DNA of 64,000 nucleotides. Source: JAHRVQ01 sp964548025. Lineage in GTDB: Bacteria; Pseudomonadota; Gammaproteobacteria; Pseudomonadales; Azotimanducaceae. The position numbers were made by a program, and so were the translations under genes. Where the stretch lies: positions 6,371-70,370 of the forward strand of contig CAZJRI010000008.1 in the NCBI GenBank assembly GCA_964548025.1, written 5' to 3'. Below the pieces are notes generated by a model, which was not told the DNA's origin, ran no database searches, and saw only the letters and a list, made by a program, of their open reading frames with translations. The number at the start of each line of letters is the position of its first letter. Position 1 is the first letter of the stretch. Shown piece by piece: positions 28,233 to 37,828 of this stretch.

Positions 28233-29489
28233 TTAAGCCATGCGCAAACTCGCCCGCGTTTCCACCTTTAGTCCAGCTACAATGATCGCAGCAACCACGT
28301 AAAGCGCCATAAAGGTCAGAAAGGCAGGCGTATAACTTCCGGTAATATCGAATACCCAGCCAGCAAAAGGTGTGCCTGCCAGATGTATCAACGCCATGGG
28401 CGGACGCATTGCACCAAGAACGCGGCCAAAGGACTCTCTTCCGAAGGCGGCTCCCACAACTGCCCCCTGCATGGGTACGACACCACCCATACCGAATCCG
28501 AAGAAACACGCACCAATTAGAAAGGGTACATAACCTGGTATAAATAACATGATGATCTGACCGACTAGTTGGAATGCTATAGCCAGCCAGATGGCATAAC
28601 GAACATCCCATCGATCTACCAGGTAACCATAACTGAGTTTACCCAGTACGCCGAACGCGGCTGTTGCAGATGCTATGGCTGATGCTGCAACTAACGAAAT
28701 TCCTCTATCTGTGAGTTGGGGCACCATATGAATCAGAGTCGCACTTTGAATACAGAACAGAAGCCCGATAACTGAAACCAGAATCCAGAAATTTCTCTGG
28801 CGTAGAAATTCTCTGGTTCTGAGCGCCTCTTTTCGCGGGGGTAAACTAGACCTTTCATTGGCACCATCAGGCAGTAAATCAATATCTTCCGGTCGGGAGA
28901 TAACAAATCGAAGTACGAAGGGAACCACAACCACCAACGTGATGATGCCATAGGTCACAAACCCTTCGCGCCAGCCATAGGTACCAATTATCCACGCACT
29001 GATTGCGGGCATAAGCACACCGGATACAGAAATTCCCGTTGCGGCGATACCAAGTGCCGTACCTCTCTTTAAGACAAACCAGTTGCTGACGAGTTTCGAC
29101 GTCGCAAGTTGCCCCATCGCACCAGCGCCGAATCCCACAAAAAGTCCCAGTACCAGATAAAACTGCAGCGGTGACCTGACGAGTCCAAGCAGACAAAACC
29201 CGGTACCCATTGAAATTGCCCCGCAAACCATGACACGCTTCAATGGATAACGATCCAGTGCCCGACCGATGAACGGTGCAAGAATGGCGCCTACACCCTG
29301 GGTAATCGTGATACCAATTGCCACGCCGAATCGCGAATCGCCAAATTCGTTCGCAATGGATTTAAAGAAGACACCGTAGGAGTAGAAGAAGAAGCCGACC
29401 GCTATGAAGTCAACGACGAATGCCACCGCAACCATACGCCAACCGAGGAATACCCTGTTTTGGCTTTTGTTGAGGAGGAATGACAGCAT
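28233..29489 (-). CDS. MFS transporter, monocarboxylate (OFA-like) type
   Basis: A 418-residue twelve-helix major facilitator. The opening after a short polar N terminus (FLGWRMVAVAFVVDFIAVG) and the central loop with REFLRQRNFWIL fit the oxalate-formate/monocarboxylate-like branch, so a small organic acid is the likely cargo. The ribosome site upstream of the ATG is weak. The gene is divergent from the enolase-superfamily gene at 29648, and the two may share a 158-base control region. It resembles the carrier at 43444-44679 in length and type. Confidence 0.9.
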   Translation of the reverse strand: MLSFLLNKSQNRVFLGWRMVAVAFVVDFIAVGFFFYSYGVFFKSIANEFGDSRFGVAIGITITQGVGAILAPFIGRALDRYPLKRVMVCGAISMGTGFCLLGLVRSPLQFYLVLGLFVGFGAGAMGQLATSKLVSNWFVLKRGTALGIAATGISVSGVLMPAISAWIIGTYGWREGFVTYGIITLVVVVPFVLRFVISRPEDIDLLPDGANERSSLPPRKEALRTREFLRQRNFWILVSVIGLLFCIQSATLIHMVPQLTDRGISLVAASAIASATAAFGVLGKLSYGYLVDRWDVRYAIWLAIAFQLVGQIIMLFIPGYVPFLIGACFFGFGMGGVVPMQGAVVGAAFGRESFGRVLGAMRPPMALIHLAGTPFAGWVFDITGSYTPAFLTFMALYVVAAIIVAGLKVETRASLRMA

Positions 29490-29647
29490 GAAGATGTGCG
29501 AAACGATTAAAGGAAGAATACACTAATTTTTCTACTATCCGGCAATCCGGTGAGGAATGAAACGGGAATTACCAATATGAATGGTGGGGTAGAAGAATCT
29601 GATACCCAACTTACTGACACAAGCTTCCAGGAAACAGGAAATGTGAG

Positions 29648-30781
29648 ATGACTGAACGGCTCAGAATAACAGACATTAAACTGCTGAAACTAAAGGTCAT
29701 CGAAGATCTGGGCACATTGGAACCTGCCTGGGATGTTGGTGGCAGTATGAAGATGCTGCGAGGTGGTGGTTCGGTGGTGGAGGTACATACCGACCAGGGG
29801 GTGACCGGCATCGGGCCGGGTATCTCGCCTGGGTTATTGGCCACGCTGAAGCATCATCTTGTTGGTCAGGACCCATTTGATACTGAGAGACATCTGAAGG
29901 TACTCGGTTACTACACCGGTGGCAGTTATCGCAACTGTGCAGGCATCGATATTGCGTTGTGGGATGTGATCGGCAAGGTATGCGATCAACCCTTGTATAA
30001 ATTGTGGGGTGGTGGCGAGGATCGAATCGTGCCTTATGCGAGCCTGGTGAAGCTTTCCACGCCGGAAGAACGATGGGATATGGCGCTGACACTAAAGGAG
30101 CAAGGATGGCAGGCGATCAAATTGCGCATCCATCACGAGACAATCAGGGAAGACATTCGTACCGTAGAGATGGTACGTCAGGCTGTCGGCAATGATACTG
30201 ACCTTTTGGTAGATGCCAATCAGGCACAGTCAGCACCCGGCTGGCAGCCGGGTATTCAGTGGGACTATCGACGAGCGCTGAATACCGCACTGGCGTTGCA
30301 GGATTTGGGATGCATATGGTTGGAAGAACCGTTGCCGCGCTATGCATTTGATGATATTGCCCGGCTGAACAGCGAAGTGGATATGATCATCGCCGGTGGT
30401 GAAAACAACCGGGGTGTGCACGAATTTGTGCAGATGGTGAAGCAGGATGTCTATGATCTATTGCAACCTGAGAGTTTAGTCAGTGGTGGATTAACTGAAC
30501 TACGCAAGATCGGCACCCTGGCAGAGTTGTTCAACAAACAAATTGCCCCCCATCATGGTGGCAGACAATTAGGCACAGTCGCACACGCCCACCTGGTGGC
30601 GTCCTGGGACCACTCTCCTTATCTGGAACTTTTGCACGAACCGCCAACAGGGGATTATCGACACGGCTTTTCAGCATTGGTCAACCCACTCATTGTCGAG
30701 AGCGATGGCTGCATACAGATGCCGGTGGGTGCAGGGTTGGGTGTCGATATTGATCCGGATCTGATTCTCGAAGTGATATGA
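29648..30781 (+). CDS. Mandelate racemase/muconate lactonizing enzyme family protein
   Basis: A 377-residue enolase-superfamily enzyme. The three metal ligands are visible: Asp in LLVDANQA, Glu in WLEEPLPR and Glu in IAGGENNR. KLRIHH stands where the family has its KxK base, and IAPHHGG carries a histidine typical of the mandelate-racemase subgroup; the partner position reads QPESLVSGG. It would abstract a proton alpha to a carboxylate, giving dehydration, racemisation or lactone opening of an acid. The ATG is preceded by a GTGAG purine stretch. The divergent carrier gene upstream is a plausible source of the substrate. Confidence 0.88.
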   Translation: MTERLRITDIKLLKLKVIEDLGTLEPAWDVGGSMKMLRGGGSVVEVHTDQGVTGIGPGISPGLLATLKHHLVGQDPFDTERHLKVLGYYTGGSYRNCAGIDIALWDVIGKVCDQPLYKLWGGGEDRIVPYASLVKLSTPEERWDMALTLKEQGWQAIKLRIHHETIREDIRTVEMVRQAVGNDTDLLVDANQAQSAPGWQPGIQWDYRRALNTALALQDLGCIWLEEPLPRYAFDDIARLNSEVDMIIAGGENNRGVHEFVQMVKQDVYDLLQPESLVSGGLTELRKIGTLAELFNKQIAPHHGGRQLGTVAHAHLVASWDHSPYLELLHEPPTGDYRHGFSALVNPLIVESDGCIQMPVGAGLGVDIDPDLILEVI

Positions 30782-31051
30782 GACGGATTTTTCTAAACTC
30801 ATTAGCAACGATGGATTTGAGAATACGGCTTCCACAGCATCATCGCAGTCGCGAATAATCTGCACACAGTGATCTATGTGCGAGGGAACACATGGTACTC
30901 ACAACACTGACATGGTCCCTTGCAATCACTCACGGACAGAACACACATCTCTGCATTCTCCGATGATCAGATCCACGTCTACAACCGCAATTGAATAGCG
31001 AAAAGTGGTAGGCTGGTTGAATCAGAATCAATCAGCAAAGGGAGTGCTGCC

Positions 31052-31798
31052 ATGACAACTGAAGGTCGACTAAATCCATTGGATTCTGGCTACGATATGC
31101 CAGTTGATGCCCCGCTATTTGCAAAACCACCGATCCACTATAGAGACGTACACGCTATCCAGATTACTTACGAAACGGATCTCGATGCGGCACTTGATCT
31201 CCTGCCACAGGGATTGGAAATTGAATCTCCGGCAACAGCAACAATTCTATTCATCAACTATCCCTTTAGCACCCTCGGCCCCTATAATGAAGTGATCCTG
31301 GTAATCAACTGCCTCTACAATGGCCAGCCCACGGGTTATATCCCCCATATCGTTGTCGACAATGAAGTACCCCTGGCAGCGGGCAGGGAGATCTGGGGCT
31401 ATCCAAAAAAGCTGGCCAAGATTGAGATTGAGACGGGTGAGCCCATGGATATCTTACACGGCAGAATGGAGCGCCCGACGGGCAACATGATCTGCAGCGG
31501 AGGCATCAGACCTGAAACACTGGTTGAAACGTCAGCAGACCCTGCTGACAGTTATGGTATGGCGTTACGAGTAATACCAAGCCCAGTGGACGGCAATGCC
31601 CCCTCGGTCGCAGAGTTGTTGCGAGTTCATACCGTTGGCACAATAAAGCAGATGTGGGAAGGCACCGGTTGGGTTGAATATCACTGTCACTCGGCAATAG
31701 ACCCATGGCACAAGCTCAAGGTCCGGGAAGTCTTGTCTGCCCAGTATCGAATCAGTGACATGATTCTGGGATTTGCTGAAATTGTGAAAACTTATTGA
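31052..31798 (+). CDS. Acetoacetate decarboxylase-like protein
   Basis: A 248-residue member of the acetoacetate decarboxylase superfamily. AAGREIWGYPKKLAKI holds the Schiff-base lysine region, and LGPYNEVILVI contains the glutamate that sits beside it in true decarboxylases. So the catalytic core appears intact, but the superfamily also contains aldolase-dehydratases, and the substrate cannot be read. AAAGGGAG precedes the ATG. A 270-base gap separates it from the enolase-superfamily gene, in which I see nothing else. Confidence 0.85.
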   Translation: MTTEGRLNPLDSGYDMPVDAPLFAKPPIHYRDVHAIQITYETDLDAALDLLPQGLEIESPATATILFINYPFSTLGPYNEVILVINCLYNGQPTGYIPHIVVDNEVPLAAGREIWGYPKKLAKIEIETGEPMDILHGRMERPTGNMICSGGIRPETLVETSADPADSYGMALRVIPSPVDGNAPSVAELLRVHTVGTIKQMWEGTGWVEYHCHSAIDPWHKLKVREVLSAQYRISDMILGFAEIVKTY

Positions 31799-31943
31799 AT
31801 GGTTTCTGACTCATCCGAATTTTTAACTGATAGATCCAGGTCTGGTAATTGCCATATGCATTAAAGCCAGGAAGTGCAGACCTGGTCTTCACTAACCTTG
31901 CTTAACACATATTAGGCAATTGGACAGAAACCTGATCGAGTAT

Positions 31944-32723
31944 CTAGAAAACCGAATACCCACCATCAATAAGAAAGTTCTCACTGGTATGGTAACCACT
32001 CGCCTCACTCATAATGTATACAGCAACAGCGGCAAAATCATCCGGCTGTCCCCAGCGTCGCATCGGGATGCGAGGCATGACGTTGTCGACAAACTTATCC
32101 CAGCCGAATGAGCCTTCGGTCATGGCAGTCTCAATCCACCCGGGCAAAATCGTATGGGCAGTAACACCGTATCTCGCGTATTCAACAGCCAGCGCTTTTA
32201 TCATTGAAATCATGCCGCCTTTGGTCGCGGCATAGTGCTCACCTCTGGGCTGGCCTGATACTGCAGCAAGACTTGCCGTACCTACCAGTCGACCAAAAGC
32301 GTCCCCATCACTTGCCCGTTCTCTCATATGGCCTGCTGCACATTTGAAGGTATAGTAAACACCGCTTAGGTTGACGCCGATGACGCGATCCCATACTTCC
32401 TTCTCAATCTGATCAAATTGCACCCCACCGGAGCCGATACCGGCATTGGCGAAGCACCCATCCACTCTTCCATGATTCTTCAGGGTTTCAGCGAAAGCAC
32501 TCTCGACCTCTCCCAGATCCGCTACGTTACATTTCTGAGCAGTGACTTTCGTCCCGTACTGGTTGAGGTTTTCCAGTGCCTCGGCATTTTTATCAAGATT
32601 CGTACCCCAGATGCAGATATCACAACCGTGTTTGGCAAGGCCTTCTGCCATGCCGAGTCCTATACCACCATTTCCACCGGTGACAAGTGCAACACGGCCG
32701 CTCAGATCAAAAAAGTTGTCCAT
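31944..32723 (-). CDS. SDR family oxidoreductase
   Basis: A 259-residue classical short-chain dehydrogenase. TGGNGGIGLG is the cofactor loop, FANAGIG the structural NAG motif, ASLAAVSGQPRGEHYAATKGG the Ser-Tyr-Lys active site, and LPGWIETAMTE the C-terminal part. It probably interconverts a hydroxyl and a keto group with NAD(P). GGAG precedes the ATG. It is transcribed alone, convergent with the acetoacetate decarboxylase-like gene and downstream of the amidohydrolase gene on the same strand. Confidence 0.92.
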   Translation of the reverse strand: MDNFFDLSGRVALVTGGNGGIGLGMAEGLAKHGCDICIWGTNLDKNAEALENLNQYGTKVTAQKCNVADLGEVESAFAETLKNHGRVDGCFANAGIGSGGVQFDQIEKEVWDRVIGVNLSGVYYTFKCAAGHMRERASDGDAFGRLVGTASLAAVSGQPRGEHYAATKGGMISMIKALAVEYARYGVTAHTILPGWIETAMTEGSFGWDKFVDNVMPRIPMRRWGQPDDFAAVAVYIMSEASGYHTSENFLIDGGYSVF

Positions 32724-32885
32724 TATTTAACTCCAAATTAACAAGTCTGGGAGTCTATCAAATGAAAGGCATGAAAGCCGATTGCACCACATTCACGTTA
32801 TGAATCTCGTTTCAGGTACCCGGACTCTAAGTTTTACAGGTCTTCAATTGACGGGTCAGGTTTTGGCAGCAGCAGTTAATCTGCA

Positions 32886-34334
32886 CTAGTGAACACCGAC
32901 CCTGATAGCGCTTCCCGGAAAGACATCGTCATCAAGCTTTCCATCTCTGATGACAGGGATGCCATTGACGAATACGAATTTGATCCCCCGGGAATGTTGT
33001 GCCGGTTCGGTATAGGTCGCTCTATCCATGATGGTTTCAGGATTAAAGATAGTAATGTCTGCATCAGCGCCAACCTGCAGTCGGCCCTTTCTTTTCATTA
33101 CCGGAACAAAATAATCAAGTCTTTTAACAGGCATGATGGTCATTTTGGCCAGTGCCTGCATCAACGTCAGACGCTTCTCTTCACGTACATAGCGGCCGAG
33201 AATCCTGGCATAAGTACCAGCACTCCGGGGATGAGACAGCCCATCAACAAAGGGAATACCGTCGCTGGCAATAATAAGATCGGGTTGTTCAACGAGCCAG
33301 GCATTCATCTCTTCTGAACGGCCATGAATAATCACCCAGCCGCCTTCTTCCCTGTATTTCTCAAAAGTTTTTTTGGTCAGCCGTTCACCCGTAGCGACCC
33401 ATTGCAGATCGCCGTAATCGTTTTCCCAGTTATCAAACAGAGCACTTTCCAAACGAGTCGACCCGGCTGTATAGGGGTAATTCTCGGTTGTCACATCAAT
33501 GCCACGAGCCTGCAATTTGCGAATCATCGAAACTGCAACCTTTGCCTGTTTGTCAGTACTGGAGTTGATATGAACGACGTGCAGCGATGCACCAGTCACA
33601 GCCGCATTACTCAGGACTTCCTGCAGCGGTGCCAGCAGATCCTTGTTCATGAATTTTTCATTCCTCATATGAACAAAAATGGGTCTGTTTAGCGCTGATG
33701 CCAGCTCAAACACCTTGAATATTTCTTCATGATCAGCACCGGGACTGTAGGTGATGCCAATTCCAATACCCAGACCACCGTCCTCAATGCCAGCACGTAT
33801 AAAATCCAGCATTAGTGACAGATCATGCGAATCGAGAGATTCATGCAAATTCCCGGAGAGCGGATTTGCTGAATCAGCACCACCGGAAACCGCAACCCTT
33901 GCATAGATATGAGCCACACTGGCGCCATAGTTGATGGGTGCCTTACCCTTTCTAGACTCGTACCATTTCGCCAGAGGGAATTCGCCTATCTCAAGATTTA
34001 AGGCGGTAGTTACCCCATCTGCCGCCTGAAAATGATTGCTTACGACATCCTGACCATGCGCATGCAAGTCGACAAAACCTGGTGAAACCACCAACCCTGA
34101 TGCATCAATTTGTTGCTCGCCCTTCAATGGTTCAGTTGAAATCGCGACGATTTGCCCATTGTTGATCGCAATATTGCTGATCTTGTCGTAACCCGTTTCA
34201 GGATCCATGACTCGACCGTTCTTGATAACGAAAGTATTGGCAAAAGAGGCACTGGCGAACCCGAAATTCAGACAGAAGCACAGTACGCCCAGAGCGAATC
34301 CCTTGAGCATTGAGTGACGATCAACAGATACCAT
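32886..34334 (-). CDS. Secreted N-acyl-D-amino-acid deacylase-like amidohydrolase
   Basis: A 482-residue amidohydrolase-superfamily protein with an N-terminal Sec signal (basic start, long hydrophobic stretch, likely cleavage after ASFA before NTFVIKNG). SPGFVDLHAHGQD is the first metal-binding motif, and the C-terminal end (LQVGADADITIFNPETIMD) is typical of D-aminoacylases and dihydroorotase-like enzymes. It is probably periplasmic and cleaves an amide or cyclic amide. The frame is open to 34379; ATG 34334 follows GGAG by eight bases and starts a proper signal peptide. It lies 63 bases after the hydrolase gene upstream on the same strand. Confidence 0.88.
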   Translation of the reverse strand: MVSVDRHSMLKGFALGVLCFCLNFGFASASFANTFVIKNGRVMDPETGYDKISNIAINNGQIVAISTEPLKGEQQIDASGLVVSPGFVDLHAHGQDVVSNHFQAADGVTTALNLEIGEFPLAKWYESRKGKAPINYGASVAHIYARVAVSGGADSANPLSGNLHESLDSHDLSLMLDFIRAGIEDGGLGIGIGITYSPGADHEEIFKVFELASALNRPIFVHMRNEKFMNKDLLAPLQEVLSNAAVTGASLHVVHINSSTDKQAKVAVSMIRKLQARGIDVTTENYPYTAGSTRLESALFDNWENDYGDLQWVATGERLTKKTFEKYREEGGWVIIHGRSEEMNAWLVEQPDLIIASDGIPFVDGLSHPRSAGTYARILGRYVREEKRLTLMQALAKMTIMPVKRLDYFVPVMKRKGRLQVGADADITIFNPETIMDRATYTEPAQHSRGIKFVFVNGIPVIRDGKLDDDVFPGSAIRVGVH

Positions 34335-34397
34335 CGATATTCTCCTCGGTTCACCTGACTGGTAATCTTTGCAGGTCAATATGTTTTTACGGGGTCC

Positions 34398-35213
34398 CTA
34401 AAGGGATTCGAGCTTTTTCTGTTGAGTCCTGGCGTTGACGACACCATGGGAAAGAAAATCCGCCACAACTTCAGAGAATTCGTCAGGCACATCTCGAGGA
34501 ATGCCATGACCAACCCGACTGAAAACATGCAGGGTGCCATTCGGCAAACGCTGCCAGTCATTCACATTCGCCTTACATAAACCGTCTGCTGCACCTGCTA
34601 CGATCAGCGTCGGTGTTGTCAGCCCCACCAATCTGTCGAGCACATCGAAGTCGACCATAGACTGCCATGATTCCTCATAGTGTCTGTCCGATACGGAGAG
34701 GGCGCGGTCAACCCCCTGCACTACCGACTCTTCCGGTGCACGAATTCGCAGCAACTGACGCTGTGCAATCATCCGTTCACGACCATCAGACGCCTTTCGC
34801 AGCGCTTTACCCTCTTCATGGGCTTTAGGATCTCCCTCAATACCACCTGCTGGAATGGGCGCGACAAGAATGAGTTTATCGAGACGATCACCGTGATTTA
34901 CGCCCAACTCAAAACCGATTCCACCACCCATGCTGTGACCCACATAGGTGAACTTGTCCAAACCAAGAAAATCTGCCAGGCCAACAACATCGCGTGCATA
35001 TTGAGGAATGTTATAGCCATCGGCGCAGCGTTCGCTCTCCCCCGCACCCCGGCAATCCATGACAATACATCGAAAGCGGTCCGCCAGCCTGGGACCAATT
35101 TCATCAAGCCAGACATCATGAGCCCCCGTATAACCATGATGAAGAATCAAAGGTTCACCCTTCCCTATTTCATCCCAGAATAGATCAGCCCCATTGATAT
35201 TTTGAATCGGCAT
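34398..35213 (-). CDS. Alpha/beta-fold hydrolase
   Basis: A 271-residue alpha/beta hydrolase with the full triad: Ser in YVGHSMGGG, Asp in VAGAADGL and His in RVGHGIPRD; HHGYTGAHDVW gives the oxyanion HG motif. There is no signal peptide, so an intracellular esterase or C-C hydrolase. GGAGGATAT lies directly before the ATG. It is probably co-transcribed with the secreted amidohydrolase downstream and is divergent from the fused CoA-transferase at 35380. Confidence 0.92.
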   Translation of the reverse strand: MPIQNINGADLFWDEIGKGEPLILHHGYTGAHDVWLDEIGPRLADRFRCIVMDCRGAGESERCADGYNIPQYARDVVGLADFLGLDKFTYVGHSMGGGIGFELGVNHGDRLDKLILVAPIPAGGIEGDPKAHEEGKALRKASDGRERMIAQRQLLRIRAPEESVVQGVDRALSVSDRHYEESWQSMVDFDVLDRLVGLTTPTLIVAGAADGLCKANVNDWQRLPNGTLHVFSRVGHGIPRDVPDEFSEVVADFLSHGVVNARTQQKKLESL

Positions 35214-35379
35214 ATATCCTCCATCCAGTGCCTTTTATTGATTAACTTATTTGTTTGGTTCAGGAAACTACTTCCCAACGCACCGAGAGTCAACATGGGC
35301 ATCGCTTTAGATCTTGTTTTTTAAAACTTTTTCGCTCACCCCATACACCTTCGCCCAAAGCTCTGGCATGATTGGATTT

Positions 35380-37809
35380 ATGTTAAGTTCATATCGCGTA
35401 TTAGACCTGACCGACCATCGAGGTGAACTCGCTGGCATGATTCTCGGAGACCTGGGGGCGGATGTCATCCGGGTCGAACCACCCGGCGGCTCGACCGCCA
35501 GGCAGGTAGGGCCTTCACTGGACGGAGAGCCCTCGAACCAGGACAGCCTGCAGTATCTGGCATTCAATCGAAACAAGCGCTCGATCATCTTAAATCTCGA
35601 CGACGAGAGTGATCGTGAAAATTTACTGGCACTGGTGGCTGGCGCTGATTTCGTACTCGAATCGGCTTATCCCGGAGAACTTGAACGACACGGCATCGGT
35701 TTCGAGCAGCTAAAAGCGGTAAATCCAAAAATAATTCACGTTTTTATCACGCCATATGGTTCCGACGGACCTGCTGCAGATCGTTGCGCCAACGATCTTA
35801 CCCTGTCAGCAATGGGAGGACAGGCAGCACTGCAGGGTTCTCCGGACCGGGCGCCGGTCAGGGTTACAGTTCCACAGATATGGCGCCACGTTGGCGCAGA
35901 AGCAGCCGCTGCTGCCCTCATCGGTCACGCACGTATGATAGCCACCAATGAGGCTCAATTCGTGGATCTGTCAGCACAATGTACCTCGACCTGGACAACA
36001 ATGAATGCCATGGACGCCTATGCTGTCCAGGGTTTCGACTTCGAGAGGATGGGATCAACAGTGCAGATGGGCACAAGGGCCGTTGATCCGGTGTTTGCCT
36101 GCTCCGACGGTTATCTGGTCGCTCTGGCTCTCGGGCCCAGTATCGAACCATTACTGGGACATCTCATCGGTGACGGTTTAGCGGACGAAACCTGGTTTGA
36201 GGAGGACTGGGATACCCTGGGCCAACGGATTCTCATGGGCGAGGAAACTCGATTCACGGCGGAGCAACTACGGGAAACATTTTCTCAGTTTATAGGCAAG
36301 CATTCAAAGGCTGAACTTTTCAGTTGGGGACTCGATACCGGCGTAACCCTTGCGCCAGTCAATACAGTTGCCGATCTTCTTGAATTAGAACAACTCGAAG
36401 CAAGAGATGCATGGTCGTCTCTTGATCTTGGGAACCGCGAAACAGTTCGCACCCCCGGGGTATTTGCACGCCTGGCTAAAACACCGATTACCCTTCGAAG
36501 ACCTGCACCGGCACCAGGGGAACATACAGACGAAATTCTAAAAGAGCTGAATTCCCAGCCTCGAACACCTGCGGCAACACCGGATTCAGCCCGTGAGAGT
36601 GATCGACCCTTTGAAGGACTCATCGTCCTGGATCTCACCTGGGTTATCGCAGGACCATCATCCGTGCGTTATCTATCAGATCATGGTGCCGAGGTCATCA
36701 AGATTGAGTCAGAGCTGCGCCCGGATGGTCTGAGGCTCCTGGGACCGGTTCGTGGTGATGAACCTGGCTGGAACAAATCCCACTTCTACGGTGAATTCAA
36801 TGCGGGCAAGAAATGCATTCAACTGAATCTGAAGCAGCCCCAGGCGCTCGAAATTCTTAAACAGCTTATCTCTAAAGCAGATATCCTTGTAGAAAACTGG
36901 GCACCCGGTGCAACAGAAAGACTCGGCATACACTACGAGGCCGTCAGGGAATTAAACCCTGATATCATCATGTTGAGTTCCAGTCTGATGGGGCAAACCG
37001 GCCCAGCCGCATCAGTTGCAGGTTTCGGTTATCACGCTGGTGCCATGGCTGGATTTTACGAAGTAACAGGCTACCCGGACCTGCCACCCCACGGTCCCTG
37101 GCTTGCCTATACCGACGTGATTGCGCCACACTTTATTGCAGCAATGATTGCCGGTGCAATCGATCATCGTCGAAGAACCGGCGAAGGCCAGCATATTGAA
37201 GCCGCACAATTTGAAATGGCCCTGCAGTTTCTTGCTCCTGAAATTATTGAAGCCCAGTCCAATGGCTACAATGCGACCCGGCTTGGTAATCGTGCCAGGG
37301 ATCTCGCACCACAAGGCATCTATCCCTGTGCTGGTGAAGATCAGTGGTGCGCCATCGCCATCGACACGGACGAACAATGGCGCACGCTATGTGGAATACT
37401 GGGTAATCCGGAATGGTCAGGCAATCCCGACTTTAACAATGTCAGCGGTCGTCTGGCCGCTCATGATCTTATTGACCAACACCTTTCAGACTGGACCCGA
37501 AGCCGAACGCCCCACGCAATTATGGATGAACTGACAAGTCAGGCTGTTCCTGCCGGTGCGGTGCAAAGGAGCAGTGATCTCAGTCGCGACCCACAATACA
37601 AACACCGCCAGTTTCAAAAGTCATTTGAGCATCCCGTGATGGGTGACGTACCTTATGCCGGTAATCAATTCCGCATTCCCGGATATGATGCAGGTCCTTA
37701 TAGCTATGCCCCGTTGCTGGGTGAACACAACAGCGAGGTCCTAAAAGAGATGCTCGGTATGAGTGACGACGCAATCGCCGAAGCAATTGCAAACGGGGTT
37801 ATTCAATAG
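35380..37809 (+). CDS. Two-domain CaiB/BaiF CoA-transferase
   Basis: An 809-residue fusion of two class III CoA-transferase domains. Domain 1 starts MLSSYRVLDLTDHRGELAG and ends near residue 385; a Pro/Ala/Thr-rich linker (about 388-410) leads to domain 2 (LIVLDLTWVIAGPSS). In domain 1 the segment that should hold the catalytic Asp reads VPQIWRHVGAE and has none; in domain 2 Asp579 is present (YTDVIAPHF). The frame is open back to a TTG at 35314 and ATG 35368 is possible; ATG 35380 aligns with paralogue starts. Its 3' end is 19 bases from the convergent split pair. A single protein probably forms the interlocked dimer-like fold that single-domain enzymes make with two chains. Confidence 0.93.
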   Translation: MLSSYRVLDLTDHRGELAGMILGDLGADVIRVEPPGGSTARQVGPSLDGEPSNQDSLQYLAFNRNKRSIILNLDDESDRENLLALVAGADFVLESAYPGELERHGIGFEQLKAVNPKIIHVFITPYGSDGPAADRCANDLTLSAMGGQAALQGSPDRAPVRVTVPQIWRHVGAEAAAAALIGHARMIATNEAQFVDLSAQCTSTWTTMNAMDAYAVQGFDFERMGSTVQMGTRAVDPVFACSDGYLVALALGPSIEPLLGHLIGDGLADETWFEEDWDTLGQRILMGEETRFTAEQLRETFSQFIGKHSKAELFSWGLDTGVTLAPVNTVADLLELEQLEARDAWSSLDLGNRETVRTPGVFARLAKTPITLRRPAPAPGEHTDEILKELNSQPRTPAATPDSARESDRPFEGLIVLDLTWVIAGPSSVRYLSDHGAEVIKIESELRPDGLRLLGPVRGDEPGWNKSHFYGEFNAGKKCIQLNLKQPQALEILKQLISKADILVENWAPGATERLGIHYEAVRELNPDIIMLSSSLMGQTGPAASVAGFGYHAGAMAGFYEVTGYPDLPPHGPWLAYTDVIAPHFIAAMIAGAIDHRRRTGEGQHIEAAQFEMALQFLAPEIIEAQSNGYNATRLGNRARDLAPQGIYPCAGEDQWCAIAIDTDEQWRTLCGILGNPEWSGNPDFNNVSGRLAAHDLIDQHLSDWTRSRTPHAIMDELTSQAVPAGAVQRSSDLSRDPQYKHRQFQKSFEHPVMGDVPYAGNQFRIPGYDAGPYSYAPLLGEHNSEVLKEMLGMSDDAIAEAIANGVIQ

Positions 37810-37828
37810 CTTCGCAGCCTATCAGGGC

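Noticed and set aside
34680..35183. Open frame of 167 codons on plus opposite the alpha/beta hydrolase
   Set aside because: The opposite strand carries the complete hydrolase triad; this frame has no motif.
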